26,292 nucleotides of DNA from Eubacterium_U album. GTDB lineage: Bacteria > Bacillota > Clostridia > Lachnospirales > Lachnospiraceae. The position numbers and the translations under genes were made by a program. Position 1 is the stretch's first letter. Each line of letters opens with the position of its first letter. The notes under the pieces are model-generated. The model had not been told where the DNA came from and did not search any database. It was given only the letters and a program-made list of their open reading frames with translations. The stretch covers positions 1 to 26,292 of the forward strand of contig NZ_JAODBU010000016.1 of assembly GCF_025336545.1 (NCBI RefSeq), given 5' to 3'. This document shows, piece after piece, positions 15,398 to 22,537 of this stretch.

Positions 15398-15895
15398 ATG
15401 CAGGATTGTGGATTTACAAGAGAAAATAAATGGTTTAGATATCGTGCAGCAACAATAATAATTGAAGAAGGTTGTGTGCTATTTGCAGGAAATGAAATAG
15501 ACGATTATTATTACTCAATCGGTGGTGGAGTTCATGTTGGAGAAACATCTGAACACGCAGTAAAAAGAGAAGTGCTTGAGGAAACAGGTGTAGAATATGA
15601 AATCGACCGTCTTGCAGTTATTCACGAAAATTTCTTCAATGAAAATCAGGGAAGTTTAAAAGGAATGGATTGCCATGAAATGTCAATGTACTATTTGATG
15701 AAGCCTAGAGGAACAAAACAGCTTAATAGTGATAGTTATAGCCAGGGAGTAAGAGAAACAATGCATTGGATACCAATAAAAGATTTGGATAAATACAAAG
15801 CATTTCCAACTTTTTTGAAGGAATATCTTAGTAAGGAACATGCTGGAATTGAGCATATAATTACGGATGAAAGAAAAACTGGATTATTATATTGA
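15398..15895 (+). CDS. Nudix hydrolase
   Basis: A 165-residue Nudix protein. An N-terminal strand region (FRYRAATIIIEEGCVLFAGNE) leads into a complete Nudix box in GGGVHVGETSEHAVKREVLEETGV (about residues 47-70). The remainder (HENFFNE..., HEMSMYYLM, VRETMHWIPIKDLDKYKAFPTFLKEYL) matches the common bacterial ADP-ribose/NTP pyrophosphohydrolase-like group with a C-terminal helix. The start follows GAGGAG. Substrate unknown. It is followed 57 nt later by DHFR. Confidence 0.9.
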   Translation: MQDCGFTRENKWFRYRAATIIIEEGCVLFAGNEIDDYYYSIGGGVHVGETSEHAVKREVLEETGVEYEIDRLAVIHENFFNENQGSLKGMDCHEMSMYYLMKPRGTKQLNSDSYSQGVRETMHWIPIKDLDKYKAFPTFLKEYLSKEHAGIEHIITDERKTGLLY

Positions 15896-15952
15896 AAAGG
15901 TAAACCAGGGAAATTAGTCTCGTAAAAACTTTTATATAAGGAGAAAATTTAT

Positions 15953-16432
15953 ATGATAGGTTTAATAGTAGCCCGTTCAAAAAATAATGTTATTGGAAAA
16001 AATGGAAAAATTCCGTGGAAAATAAAGGGAGAACAAAAACAATTCAAGGAACTTACAACAGGAAATGTTGTAATAATGGGACGAAATTCATACGATGAAA
16101 TTGGTCGCCCGCTTCCAAATAGAGAAACGATAGTTATTTCGAATACTAAAAAATATATAGGTGAAAATCTTCATACAGCATCTAGTGTAAAAGAGGCTAT
16201 AGAATTTGCAAAAGGAAAAGATGTATATATAGCCGGTGGCTATGGAGTATACAAAGAAGCCATACCACTAGTGGACGTAATGTACATTACTGAGATTAAT
16301 ATAAATGTAGAGCAAGGGGATGTCTTTTTCCCAGAATTTGATGACAATAATTTTAATATATCTATTGTAGAAACATCTGAAAATAATGAACTGTTTATAA
16401 GAAAAATTTATAGAAGAAAGAATAAGCAATAG
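15953..16432 (+). CDS. dihydrofolate reductase
   Basis: A 159-residue DHFR, full length for the family. Motifs: MIGLIVARSKNNVIGKNGKIPW (substrate pocket, W22), then GEQKQFKELT with an acidic E27 in place of the usual bacterial aspartate, VIMGRNSYDEIGRPLPNRETIVIS (NADPH binding), and VYIAGGYGVYKEAI. It reduces dihydrofolate to tetrahydrofolate in the cytoplasm. AAGGAG precedes the start. No thymidylate synthase is adjacent, so this looks like a stand-alone or accessory copy rather than part of a folate operon. A junction motif begins 1 nt after its stop. Confidence 0.93.
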   Translation: MIGLIVARSKNNVIGKNGKIPWKIKGEQKQFKELTTGNVVIMGRNSYDEIGRPLPNRETIVISNTKKYIGENLHTASSVKEAIEFAKGKDVYIAGGYGVYKEAIPLVDVMYITEININVEQGDVFFPEFDDNNFNISIVETSENNELFIRKIYRRKNKQ

Positions 16433-16433
16433 T

Positions 16434-16445
16434 AATTTCCAGTTT
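16434..16445 (+). repeat. junction left half-site after DHFR (AATTTCCAGTTT)
   Basis: AATTTCCAGTTT begins 1 nt after the TAG stop. A candidate right partner, AAACTTTGAATTT, lies at 16594-16606 just before the GGAGG of the HIT gene, giving a junction of about 170 nt. Between them is a 33-codon frame (16485-16586, MLEEMENIKYGNLETAMYYC...) without a ribosome binding site, perhaps the remnant of a gene. Confidence 0.5.
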
Positions 16446-16624
16446 TATTAACGATAATAAGGAATTAGACGGGTAAATTTTAAAATGTTAGAAGAGATGG
16501 AAAATATTAAATATGGAAATTTAGAAACTGCAATGTATTATTGTGAGAGAAATAAAATAGGGAAATGGATAAATCGAAGTTTGTAAGGAACAGAAACTTT
16601 GAATTTTATGGAGGTAAGTCGTAA

Positions 16625-17026
16625 ATGGATTGTATATTTTGTAAGATATTAAACGGAGAAATTCCGAGTTTGAAAGTATATGAAGATGAATATACAATGG
16701 TTTTTATGGATATTGCAAAAGATGTTGACGGCCATATGGTTGCAATACCTAAAAAGCATATTAAAAATATTCTAGATTGTGATGTAGATACGCTTAGCCA
16801 TTTGATGTCCACAGTGAAGAAAGTAGCCAACTATTGTGTTGATAAATGTGGGTACGAAGGTGTGAATTTACTGAATGCAAGTGATGAAAGTGCTGGTCAA
16901 TCTGTTCCGCATTTTCATATTCATATTATTACAAGAAGAAGAAACGATAATGTGGATGCGTGGCCTAAATTTGACGGGGCAAATTGCGAAACAGAAGAAA
17001 TTTATGAAAAGATAAGAATGAGCTAA
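16625..17026 (+). CDS. HIT-family protein (Hint-like)
   Basis: A 133-residue histidine-triad protein of the Hint branch. The N-terminus CIFCKILNGEIPSLKVYEDE is classic, with C3 and C6 as likely zinc ligands, and the triad is HFHIHI at residues 96-101. It has purine phosphoramidase or dinucleotide hydrolase activity by family. GGAGG lies about 9 nt before the start. The downstream membrane protein starts 25 nt later. Confidence 0.92.
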   Translation: MDCIFCKILNGEIPSLKVYEDEYTMVFMDIAKDVDGHMVAIPKKHIKNILDCDVDTLSHLMSTVKKVANYCVDKCGYEGVNLLNASDESAGQSVPHFHIHIITRRRNDNVDAWPKFDGANCETEEIYEKIRMS

Positions 17027-17050
17027 ATTTGAATCTTTGGAGATGTTGAG

Positions 17051-17500
17051 ATGATAAAAAAATACAAAATAGGTTTTGATATATGGGGATTGATTACTTT
17101 TATTATTATTATGATTCCCAATTTTATTTGGTTCGCAGTTCCAGCACCGAATGATATTTTAAGGGGAGAGTCAATTACAAAAACAGTAGATGTAATAGCA
17201 TCTATATGTCAGGTGTTAATGGTAATGTCGTTATGTATATTCATTAATCAAGACCGTAAAAAAATAAGTATCACACGATTTATTATGGCCACAATTATTT
17301 GTTGTCTACTGTATTTTTTATGTTGGATATTTTATTATGTAGGTGTGACGAATGGCATTGTTATATTGGGTTTGACTATTTTTCCATGCTTGGTATTTCT
17401 GTTTTTCGCTATTGAAAGAAAGAATATGATTGCTGTTATACCTATTTCAATATTTATGGTATGCCATTTGATTTATGGAATAGTTAATTATATTATTTAA
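17051..17500 (+). CDS. multi-pass membrane protein of unknown function
   Basis: 149 residues with five hydrophobic segments, at about 10-31, 49-67, 75-98, 102-121 and 125-147. The first loop carries FAVPAPNDILRGESITKTVD, a pattern I have seen in uncharacterised Firmicutes five-helix proteins. There are no recognisable transport or enzymatic motifs. A GGAG site stands 10 nt before the ATG. It probably forms a short unit with the HIT gene. Its stop is followed after 2 nt by the clearest junction motif in the window. Confidence 0.75.
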   Translation: MIKKYKIGFDIWGLITFIIIMIPNFIWFAVPAPNDILRGESITKTVDVIASICQVLMVMSLCIFINQDRKKISITRFIMATIICCLLYFLCWIFYYVGVTNGIVILGLTIFPCLVFLFFAIERKNMIAVIPISIFMVCHLIYGIVNYII

Positions 17501-17501
17501 G

Positions 17502-17538
17502 AAACTTCCAGTTTGGAGAATTGAAAAAAACGGAATTT
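17502..17538. repeat. compact junction site with two bulged bases
   Basis: AAACTTCCAGTTT (17502-17514) pairs with AAACGGAATTT (17528-17538). All 11 bases of the right arm are complementary to the left arm if one C (17505) and one A (17510) in the left arm are extrahelical. The spacer is 13 nt. Unpaired bases restricted to one arm are also a hallmark of integron attC sites. Confidence 0.6.
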
Positions 17539-17560
17539 ACCTATTAAGACATATAAACTC

Positions 17561-17616
17561 TTGACAATAAAGCTCCTATATAGTATGTTTTTGATAAACT
17601 ACTATATAGGAGCTTT
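17561..17616 (+). promoter_or_regulatory. promoter with 17-bp palindromic operator over the MarR ribosome binding site
   Basis: TTGACA (17561-17566) and TATGTT (17584-17589) are 17 nt apart. A perfect inverted repeat of 17 bp, AAAGCTCCTATATAGTA (17569-17585) and TACTATATAGGAGCTTT (17600-17616), starts inside the spacer and runs past the -10. The right arm contains the AGGAG (17608-17612) used by the MarR gene. It is the probable autoregulatory operator and, if transcribed, a hairpin hiding the ribosome binding site. Confidence 0.75.
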
Positions 17617-17619
17617 TGT

Positions 17620-18057
17620 ATGGAAATGAATGGAGGATTTCTTGTCACCAAAATAAAACAGCTTGGAGACCGGATTTTCGAGAAGATTCTCAGTGAAAAG
17701 AATATTGATGCGTTTAATGGAGCCCAGGGGCGTATTCTTTATGTGCTGTGGCAGAAGGATGGTATTTCAATCAGGTCACTTTCGACTAAATGCGGATTAG
17801 CGATAACATCTCTTACTACGATGCTGGAAAGAATGGAAAAACAAGGGCTGATAAGCCGTGTTCAGTCTGAAACGGACAAAAGGAAGACACTCCTGTTTCT
17901 GACTGAGAAAGCACATGCCTTAAAGGGCGAGTACGATTCTGTATCTGATGAGATGGGTAGTATTTACTACAAAGGTTTTTCAGAGGAAGAAATTACCCGG
18001 TTTGAGGAATGCCTCGACCGCATCAGAAAGAATCTTGAGGAGTGGCAGAAGTCATGA
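17620..18057 (+). CDS. MarR-family transcriptional regulator
   Basis: A 145-residue winged-helix regulator: dimerisation helix at the N-terminus, FNGAQGRILYVLWQKDGISIRSLSTKCGLAITSLTTMLERMEKQGLISR as the DNA-binding domain (about 36-85), the basic wing ETDKRKTLLFLTEKA, and a C-terminal dimerisation helix. AGGAG, inside the operator, lies 7 nt before ATG 17620. The stop overlaps the next start (ATGA), so the operon is translationally coupled. It probably represses itself and the two radical SAM-type genes that follow. Base composition is more GC-rich than the surrounding genes, suggesting recent transfer. Confidence 0.92.
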   Translation: MEMNGGFLVTKIKQLGDRIFEKILSEKNIDAFNGAQGRILYVLWQKDGISIRSLSTKCGLAITSLTTMLERMEKQGLISRVQSETDKRKTLLFLTEKAHALKGEYDSVSDEMGSIYYKGFSEEEITRFEECLDRIRKNLEEWQKS

Positions 18058-18743
18058 GTATTTGTATCAAAAATCAGATTCAGAACATGAATATCGTCAT
18101 TGGCTGCACAGTGGGGTGTGCATATTGCTATGCCCGCAACAACGTGAAACGCTGGCATATGATTGATGACTTCGCTGACCCTGAATTCTTTCCGGGTAAG
18201 CTCAAGATGATGGAAAAGAAACGTCCGCAGAACTTTCTTCTTACCGGCATGAGCGATCTCTCCGGATGGAAGCCGGAATGGAGAGACGAGGTATTTGCAA
18301 AGATCCGTGAAAATCCACAGCATCAGTTCCTGTTCCTTACCAAGCGACCTGATTTGCTGGATTTTGATACCGATCTGGAAAACGCATGGTTTGGCGTTAC
18401 GGTGACGAGGAAAGCAGAACTGTGGCGTATCGACGCCCTTCGGAAAAACGTCAGAGCAAAACATTACCATGTTACCTTTGAGCCGTTATTCGATGATCCC
18501 GGCACAGTTGACCTTTCCGGAATCAATTGGATCGTTGTCGGCACCATGACCGGAGCTCAGAGCAGGAAGATTCATACGGAGCCGGAATGGGCATGGTCTC
18601 TGACGGACCAGGCACATAAGCTCGGCATTCCGGTGTTTATGAAGGAAGACCTTGTCCCTATCATAGGGGATGAAAATATGATTCAGGAAATGCCGGAAGA
18701 ATTTAATAAAGTGTTAGAGGTACAGAAATCATGGAAGAAGTAA
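18054..18743 (+). CDS. DUF5131 (Gp37/Gp68) family protein
   Basis: A 229-residue protein starting MSICIKNQIQNMN, overlapping the MarR stop by 4 nt. An N-terminal CTVGCAYCYARN gives a CxxxCxxC cluster typical of radical SAM enzymes; family hallmarks LTGMSDLSGW, FLFLTKRPD, WFGVTV, FEPLFDD and WIVVGTMTGAQSR are all present. This family (first named from phage Gp37/Gp68) is often found beside SPL-type radical SAM proteins. It probably binds a [4Fe-4S] cluster; its reaction is not known. Complete in length and without damage. Confidence 0.87.
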   Translation: MSICIKNQIQNMNIVIGCTVGCAYCYARNNVKRWHMIDDFADPEFFPGKLKMMEKKRPQNFLLTGMSDLSGWKPEWRDEVFAKIRENPQHQFLFLTKRPDLLDFDTDLENAWFGVTVTRKAELWRIDALRKNVRAKHYHVTFEPLFDDPGTVDLSGINWIVVGTMTGAQSRKIHTEPEWAWSLTDQAHKLGIPVFMKEDLVPIIGDENMIQEMPEEFNKVLEVQKSWKK

Positions 18744-19639
18744 TGAATGGAATCCTCATTCGTGAGGTGGAAACAAAGAACATCATGACTAAGTCTAGTC
18801 TGCCGGTAGGCGGTTACTCGGTCAATCCCTATGTGGGCTGTACACATGCCTGCAAGTATTGCTATGCTTCTTTTATGAAGCGCTTTACCGGGCACAAGGA
18901 GGAATGGGGCACTTTCCTTGATGTGAAGCATTGGCCAGAAATTAAAAATCCGAAGAAATATGCCGGACAGCGGGTGGTCATCGGTTCTGTGACAGATGGC
19001 TACAATCCACAGGAGGAGCAATTCGGGAATACCAGAAAACTTCTGGAGCAGCTGATCGGCAGTGACGCAGATATTCTGATCTGCACAAAGTCGGATCTTG
19101 TGGTACGGGATATTGATCTGTTGAAGAAGCTTGGACGTGTAACCGTTTCATGGTCGATCAACACACTAGATGAAAATTTCAAGAACGATATGGATTCTGC
19201 TTCGAGCATTGAGCACCGTATCGCTGCTATGAAGCAGGTATATGAGGCAGGTATCCGTACAGTCTGTTTCGTATCCCCGGTATTCCCCGGTATCACGGAT
19301 TTTGAAGCAATCTTTGAGCGGGTAAAGGATCAGTGCGATCTGTTCTGGCTCGAAAATCTCAATCTTCGAGGCGGTTTCAAAAAGATAATTATGGATTATA
19401 TCGCCGGAAAATATCCTGATCTTGTACCACTTTACGACGAGATCTATAACAAGCATAACCGTAGCTACTTTGAAGCACTTGAAGTAAAAGCTGAGAAAAT
19501 GGCTAAGAAGTATGATTGTGCCTTTGTGGATAATGAAATGCCTTATGGCAGAGTCCCGCAGGGACATCCAGTGATCGTAGATTATTTCTATCATGAGGAA
19601 ATCCGTGGGACAGAGAATACCGGAAAAAGAAATCGCTAA
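18731..19639 (+). CDS. SPL-family radical SAM protein
   Basis: A 302-residue radical SAM enzyme of the spore-photoproduct-lyase-like/COG1533 group (SplB, DNA-repair-photolyase-like). The cluster motif CTHACKYCYASF (CxxxCxxC, about residues 37-44) follows GGYSVNPYVG, and later parts include VVIGSVTDGYNPQEE, LICTKSDLVVRDIDLL and VSWSINTLDE. The start at 18731 has GAGGT 9-10 nt upstream and overlaps the previous gene by 13 nt; ATG 18743 is an alternative. A role in nucleic-acid repair or modification is suggested only by family name. The TAA stop is the first part of a junction motif. Confidence 0.88.
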   Translation: MEEVMNGILIREVETKNIMTKSSLPVGGYSVNPYVGCTHACKYCYASFMKRFTGHKEEWGTFLDVKHWPEIKNPKKYAGQRVVIGSVTDGYNPQEEQFGNTRKLLEQLIGSDADILICTKSDLVVRDIDLLKKLGRVTVSWSINTLDENFKNDMDSASSIEHRIAAMKQVYEAGIRTVCFVSPVFPGITDFEAIFERVKDQCDLFWLENLNLRGGFKKIIMDYIAGKYPDLVPLYDEIYNKHNRSYFEALEVKAEKMAKKYDCAFVDNEMPYGRVPQGHPVIVDYFYHEEIRGTENTGKRNR

Positions 19640-19649
19640 ATTCCAGTTT
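19638..19649 (+). repeat. junction left half-site overlapping the SPL stop (AAATTCCAGTTT)
   Basis: AAATTCCAGTTT begins inside the TAA stop. The duplicated SGNH-hydrolase fragment starts within a few bases after it, so this motif coincides with a sharp boundary between unrelated sequences. Confidence 0.55.
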
Positions 19650-19804
19650 ATAAGGATATTTATTAATATAGAAACAAATGATATTACAGAAGCACGATAT
19701 GAAGATAAATGGCTGTCACATTTAATGGACAATTTTTGTAAAATTATTGAAACCACAAAAGATAGCATTCCTGATGTAGAAAATATTAATGAAAAAGTAG
19801 CATA
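19650..19804 (+). pseudogene. SGNH hydrolase fragment (partial duplicate of 11165-11803)
   Basis: About 130 nt encode RIFINIETNDITEARYEDKWLSHLMDNFCKIIETTKDSIPD, closely matching residues of about 79-119 of the intact hydrolase at 11165. GTND has become ETND. The fragment lacks the catalytic serine and the DxxH block, begins at a junction motif and ends in unrelated sequence before a TAA. At nucleotide level the match to about 11393-11523 is high (roughly 85 percent by eye). Confidence 0.85.
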
Positions 19805-19909
19805 AAAGTGATCTAATAGTTATTAGACAAGGAGACAATGTTTATGCATTATGAGATGTAAGACATTAGTGAACGGAACACAAAAATAAAATAGAGAAAG
19901 GAGATGTGT

Positions 19910-21577
19910 ATGAGCAAAATCAAAAGGCATTTTAAGATGATGATTGGTGGCTTTCTGTTTTTTGCAGTTTTTCTTATTGGAATGAGATGTATGAGAGAGT
20001 CTGTCTATGCACTGGGAGATGTGTCAAGATATCATACAGAATTTATTAATCAGGCATGTCCAAATATAAAAGTAATAGGTAGGGCATATCTGGTTGGTCC
20101 TGACAATGTGGCACATTGGAAAAATCATATTGCCATGGATGTAGTACCTGCAGGAACAAAGATTCAGGGTAAAACAGTAGATCCTAAGTATCTGCCACAG
20201 GACAATATTGAAAATTTAAAGGTGCTGTATTCAAGTGTTATAGGATATCAAAATTTCACATAGATTAACGGTGCGTATCTGGAAAGTGAAACAGCTAATT
20301 TACAGGTAGTAGAATATGATAAGAATACTGTTACTTTTTGGAGTAATGGATATAAAAGTTTTACAGGAGCACCTGTTATGTGTGCCCAGTATTTATTACA
20401 AGCTTCACATCCACCTGGATTTTATAGAACATCCAGAAGCAATGTCTGGATTGATCTTGACAAAGAATATAACCGTATACCGGAAGGCACAAACATTACA
20501 AAGGTTGCTGACGGAAAGGTAACATGTGGATTTATTGGGATTAGTCCAATACCGGGAACAGCAGATAGTGGTGATGTATATAGAGTAGGAATAAATCAAA
20601 AAATATATATAGTTACTACGAGAAGACTTTATTCTAATACATCAGATACAGATGATTTGTATTACAAAGTTATATTCCAGGGGGACAACAGTATCAACTA
20701 TTTAATGAACGGATATGGTTACTATTATGTAAAAAGTAAGTACATAAACCTTTACAAAAATGGAACAGAAGTGCCAGAGGGCGCTGTAATGAAAAAAGTT
20801 TATAACTTGAAAACATTAAAGGAAATTGGTGTTAGAAAATCAAAGGATGAGTCGAATGATGACAATGTTGTAGGACTTCTTCAGGCAGATGCAGAGATAG
20901 AAACGTTGCCAAATGAAAGTGATTCAAATTGGACCACGGTATGGTTTAACAGTGAAAGAGCTTATGTTAGAACACAATATCTGACAGATGTAGAGCTGGT
21001 TGAAAATAAAACTAAAGTAAAAAATCTTTTAGTAAGCAATGTAAAAAATAATCAATATGTATTGTCATGGTCTAAGTCTTCTGGATGTACAGGTTATAAC
21101 ATTACATATACCGGTATTGGGAAAAACTCGAAAGCTTTCTTTAAAAAGACCGATTATAAGAAAACATCAATTACTGTAAACAGATCTTATTTTAAAAATA
21201 ACAGAAATACTATTCTGGTGAATATTGCAGCAAATTATAAAACAGGAGCAACAGAAGCTACACAGATAGTTCTTTCGTTGGACAACAGACCACCAAAGAT
21301 GAAAAAGAAGCGTCTTAATATAAAGAAAAAACAGATATCCTTTGAAAAAATGCTGATACCTGTTGATATTGTTCAATATTCAACAAATAAATCATTTAAG
21401 AATGCTAAAACTGTATGGGATAAAAAGGGTGGTGGACTTAAGGCAATTAAAAAGCTAAAGCCTAACACAACTTACTACATAAGATATAGTATTACAACTG
21501 ACGTATCCACTCTAAAAGGATATAAGAAAATTGGTGGAATTTGGTCCAAGACGATAAAGGTAAAGACAAAAAAATAA
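19910..21577 (+). pseudogene. exported surface protein interrupted by one amber codon
   Basis: AAGGAG precedes ATG 19910. The frame runs to 21577 (555 sense-or-amber codons), broken only by TAG at 20261-20263 (...VIGYQNFT, then INGAYLESETANLQVVEYDK). The N-terminus has a signal peptide (basic MSKIKRHFK, hydrophobic core, cleavage near YALG). The middle contains strand-rich, SH3-like stretches (DVYRVGINQKIYIVTTRRLYS..., WFNSERAYVRTQYL), and the C-terminus two fibronectin-III-like segments (NNQYVLSWSKSSGCTGYNITYTG; LKPNTTYYIRYSI...WSKTIKVKTKK). It is probably a secreted or wall-associated protein. The second part has no start of its own. Confidence 0.75.
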
Positions 21578-21709
21578 TACTATTTAACCGCAAAATGAAA
21601 TTAAATAACAAATTTATTTTTATTAAGAGTTTCATAGTTGTCGATATGGCAGATTTCAATGTGGTCACCTTTCCATCCGATATCACAGTCACTATTAAAT
21701 TTTAAAAAT

Positions 21710-21758
21710 AATCACCTTCAAGCTATAATTCAAAAAAATATAGTTTGAAGGTGATTTT
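21710..21758 (+). terminator. rho-independent terminator
   Basis: AATCACCTTCAAGCTATA (21710-21727) pairs with TATAGTTTGAAGGTGATT (21739-21756), with one G-T pair, followed by a T run. A gene fragment begins 14 nt later. Confidence 0.75.
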
Positions 21759-21771
21759 ATATGGCTAGATA

Positions 21772-21954
21772 ATGGATATAATTGAATTGGCTGAATATGG
21801 AGTGATTGTTGAAAATAATCCAGTTGTAGTTGATGAAAATATTATAACTTCGTATTGTCCTCAAACAGCGCCTAAGGTGGCGTTTACATTATTAGAAATG
21901 TTAATAGGTAAAGAAAAAACATATGAAGTAAGAGTGACAATGGGATATAAATAA
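21772..21954 (+). pseudogene. DJ-1/PfpI family C-terminal fragment
   Basis: 60 residues, MDIIELAEYGVIVENNPVVVDENIITSYCPQTAPKVAFTLLEMLIGKE, match the last third of DJ-1/PfpI-type proteins (ITSYCPxTAPxVAFxLLExL). The nucleophile elbow and the rest of the Rossmann-like domain are absent. It starts right after a terminator and has no ribosome binding site. Confidence 0.75.
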
Positions 21955-21986
21955 AAAACATACTTTTATAAACATGAGGGCTTTAT

Positions 21987-22409
21987 ATGATTAGAAAATT
22001 CAGAGAAAATGATTTACCATCAATTATGCAAATATGGTTTGATTCAAATGTAGAAGTACATAGCTTTATTCCAGAAAAATATTGGATGGATAATTTTGAA
22101 ATGGTTAAGGATATACTTCCTCAGGCGGAAATATATGTATATGAAAATTTAGGAAAAATAAGTGGCTTTATAGGATTAAACAAAGATTATATAGAAGGAA
22201 TTTTTGTTGAAAAGAATATGAGGTCAAAAGGTATAGGAAAACAGTTATTGAATTATGTTAAGAAATTAAAAGAGGAAATGCATTTAAGTGCGTACCAAAA
22301 AAATTACAAAACAATTTCATTTTATCAAAGAGAAGATTTTGTGATTCAGTCAGAAAGTATTGATAATGATACAAATGAAAAGGAACTTCTTATGAGTTGG
22401 AAGAAATAG
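21987..22409 (+). CDS. GNAT-family N-acetyltransferase
   Basis: A 140-residue complete GNAT. N-terminal IRKFRENDLPSIMQIWFDSN, motif A GIFVEKNMRSKGIGKQLLNYVKKL (acetyl-CoA pyrophosphate loop RSKGIG, about residues 79-84), and C-terminal NYKTISFYQREDFV. It acetylates an unknown small molecule or protein. The ribosome binding site is weak (GAGGG). Its leader and first codons are repeated almost exactly at 14911-14962 in front of a different GNAT remnant. Confidence 0.88.
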   Translation: MIRKFRENDLPSIMQIWFDSNVEVHSFIPEKYWMDNFEMVKDILPQAEIYVYENLGKISGFIGLNKDYIEGIFVEKNMRSKGIGKQLLNYVKKLKEEMHLSAYQKNYKTISFYQREDFVIQSESIDNDTNEKELLMSWKK

Positions 22410-22411
22410 TA

Positions 22412-22537
22412 GAAGGTTGGAAGGACATACTTGCTCTTGCATATATAGGAACATATCAGAAATTAGATACCAATCAGTGGTTTATTACAGGCGGTGGATT
22501 AGAAAGTAATGAAAGGCTGAGTCAATGCTGCATATGA
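22412..22537 (+). pseudogene. probable Nudix fragment
   Basis: An open stretch reads KDILALAYIGTYQKLDTNQWFITGGGLESNERLSQ. WFITGGGLESNE looks like the start of a Nudix box (GGGxxxxE), after which similarity ends and the frame stops. Short, so tentative. Confidence 0.35.

Noticed and set aside
17967..18470. 167-codon minus-strand frame over the MarR/DUF5131 genes
   Set aside because: High GC in this operon makes long antisense frames likely; the plus strand holds intact, overlapping conserved genes.
772..19649. CRISPR array explanation for the repeated motif
   Set aside because: Copies are 300 bp to several kb apart with genes between them and are imperfect; there are no regularly spaced short spacers and no cas genes.
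19166..19768. 200-codon minus-strand frame over the SPL radical SAM gene
   Set aside because: Antisense shadow; it crosses the boundary between the SPL gene and the SGNH fragment, so it cannot be a conserved gene.
20316..20522. 68-codon plus-strand frame at 20316
   Set aside because: It is out of frame within the amber-interrupted surface protein, and its translation has no domain features.
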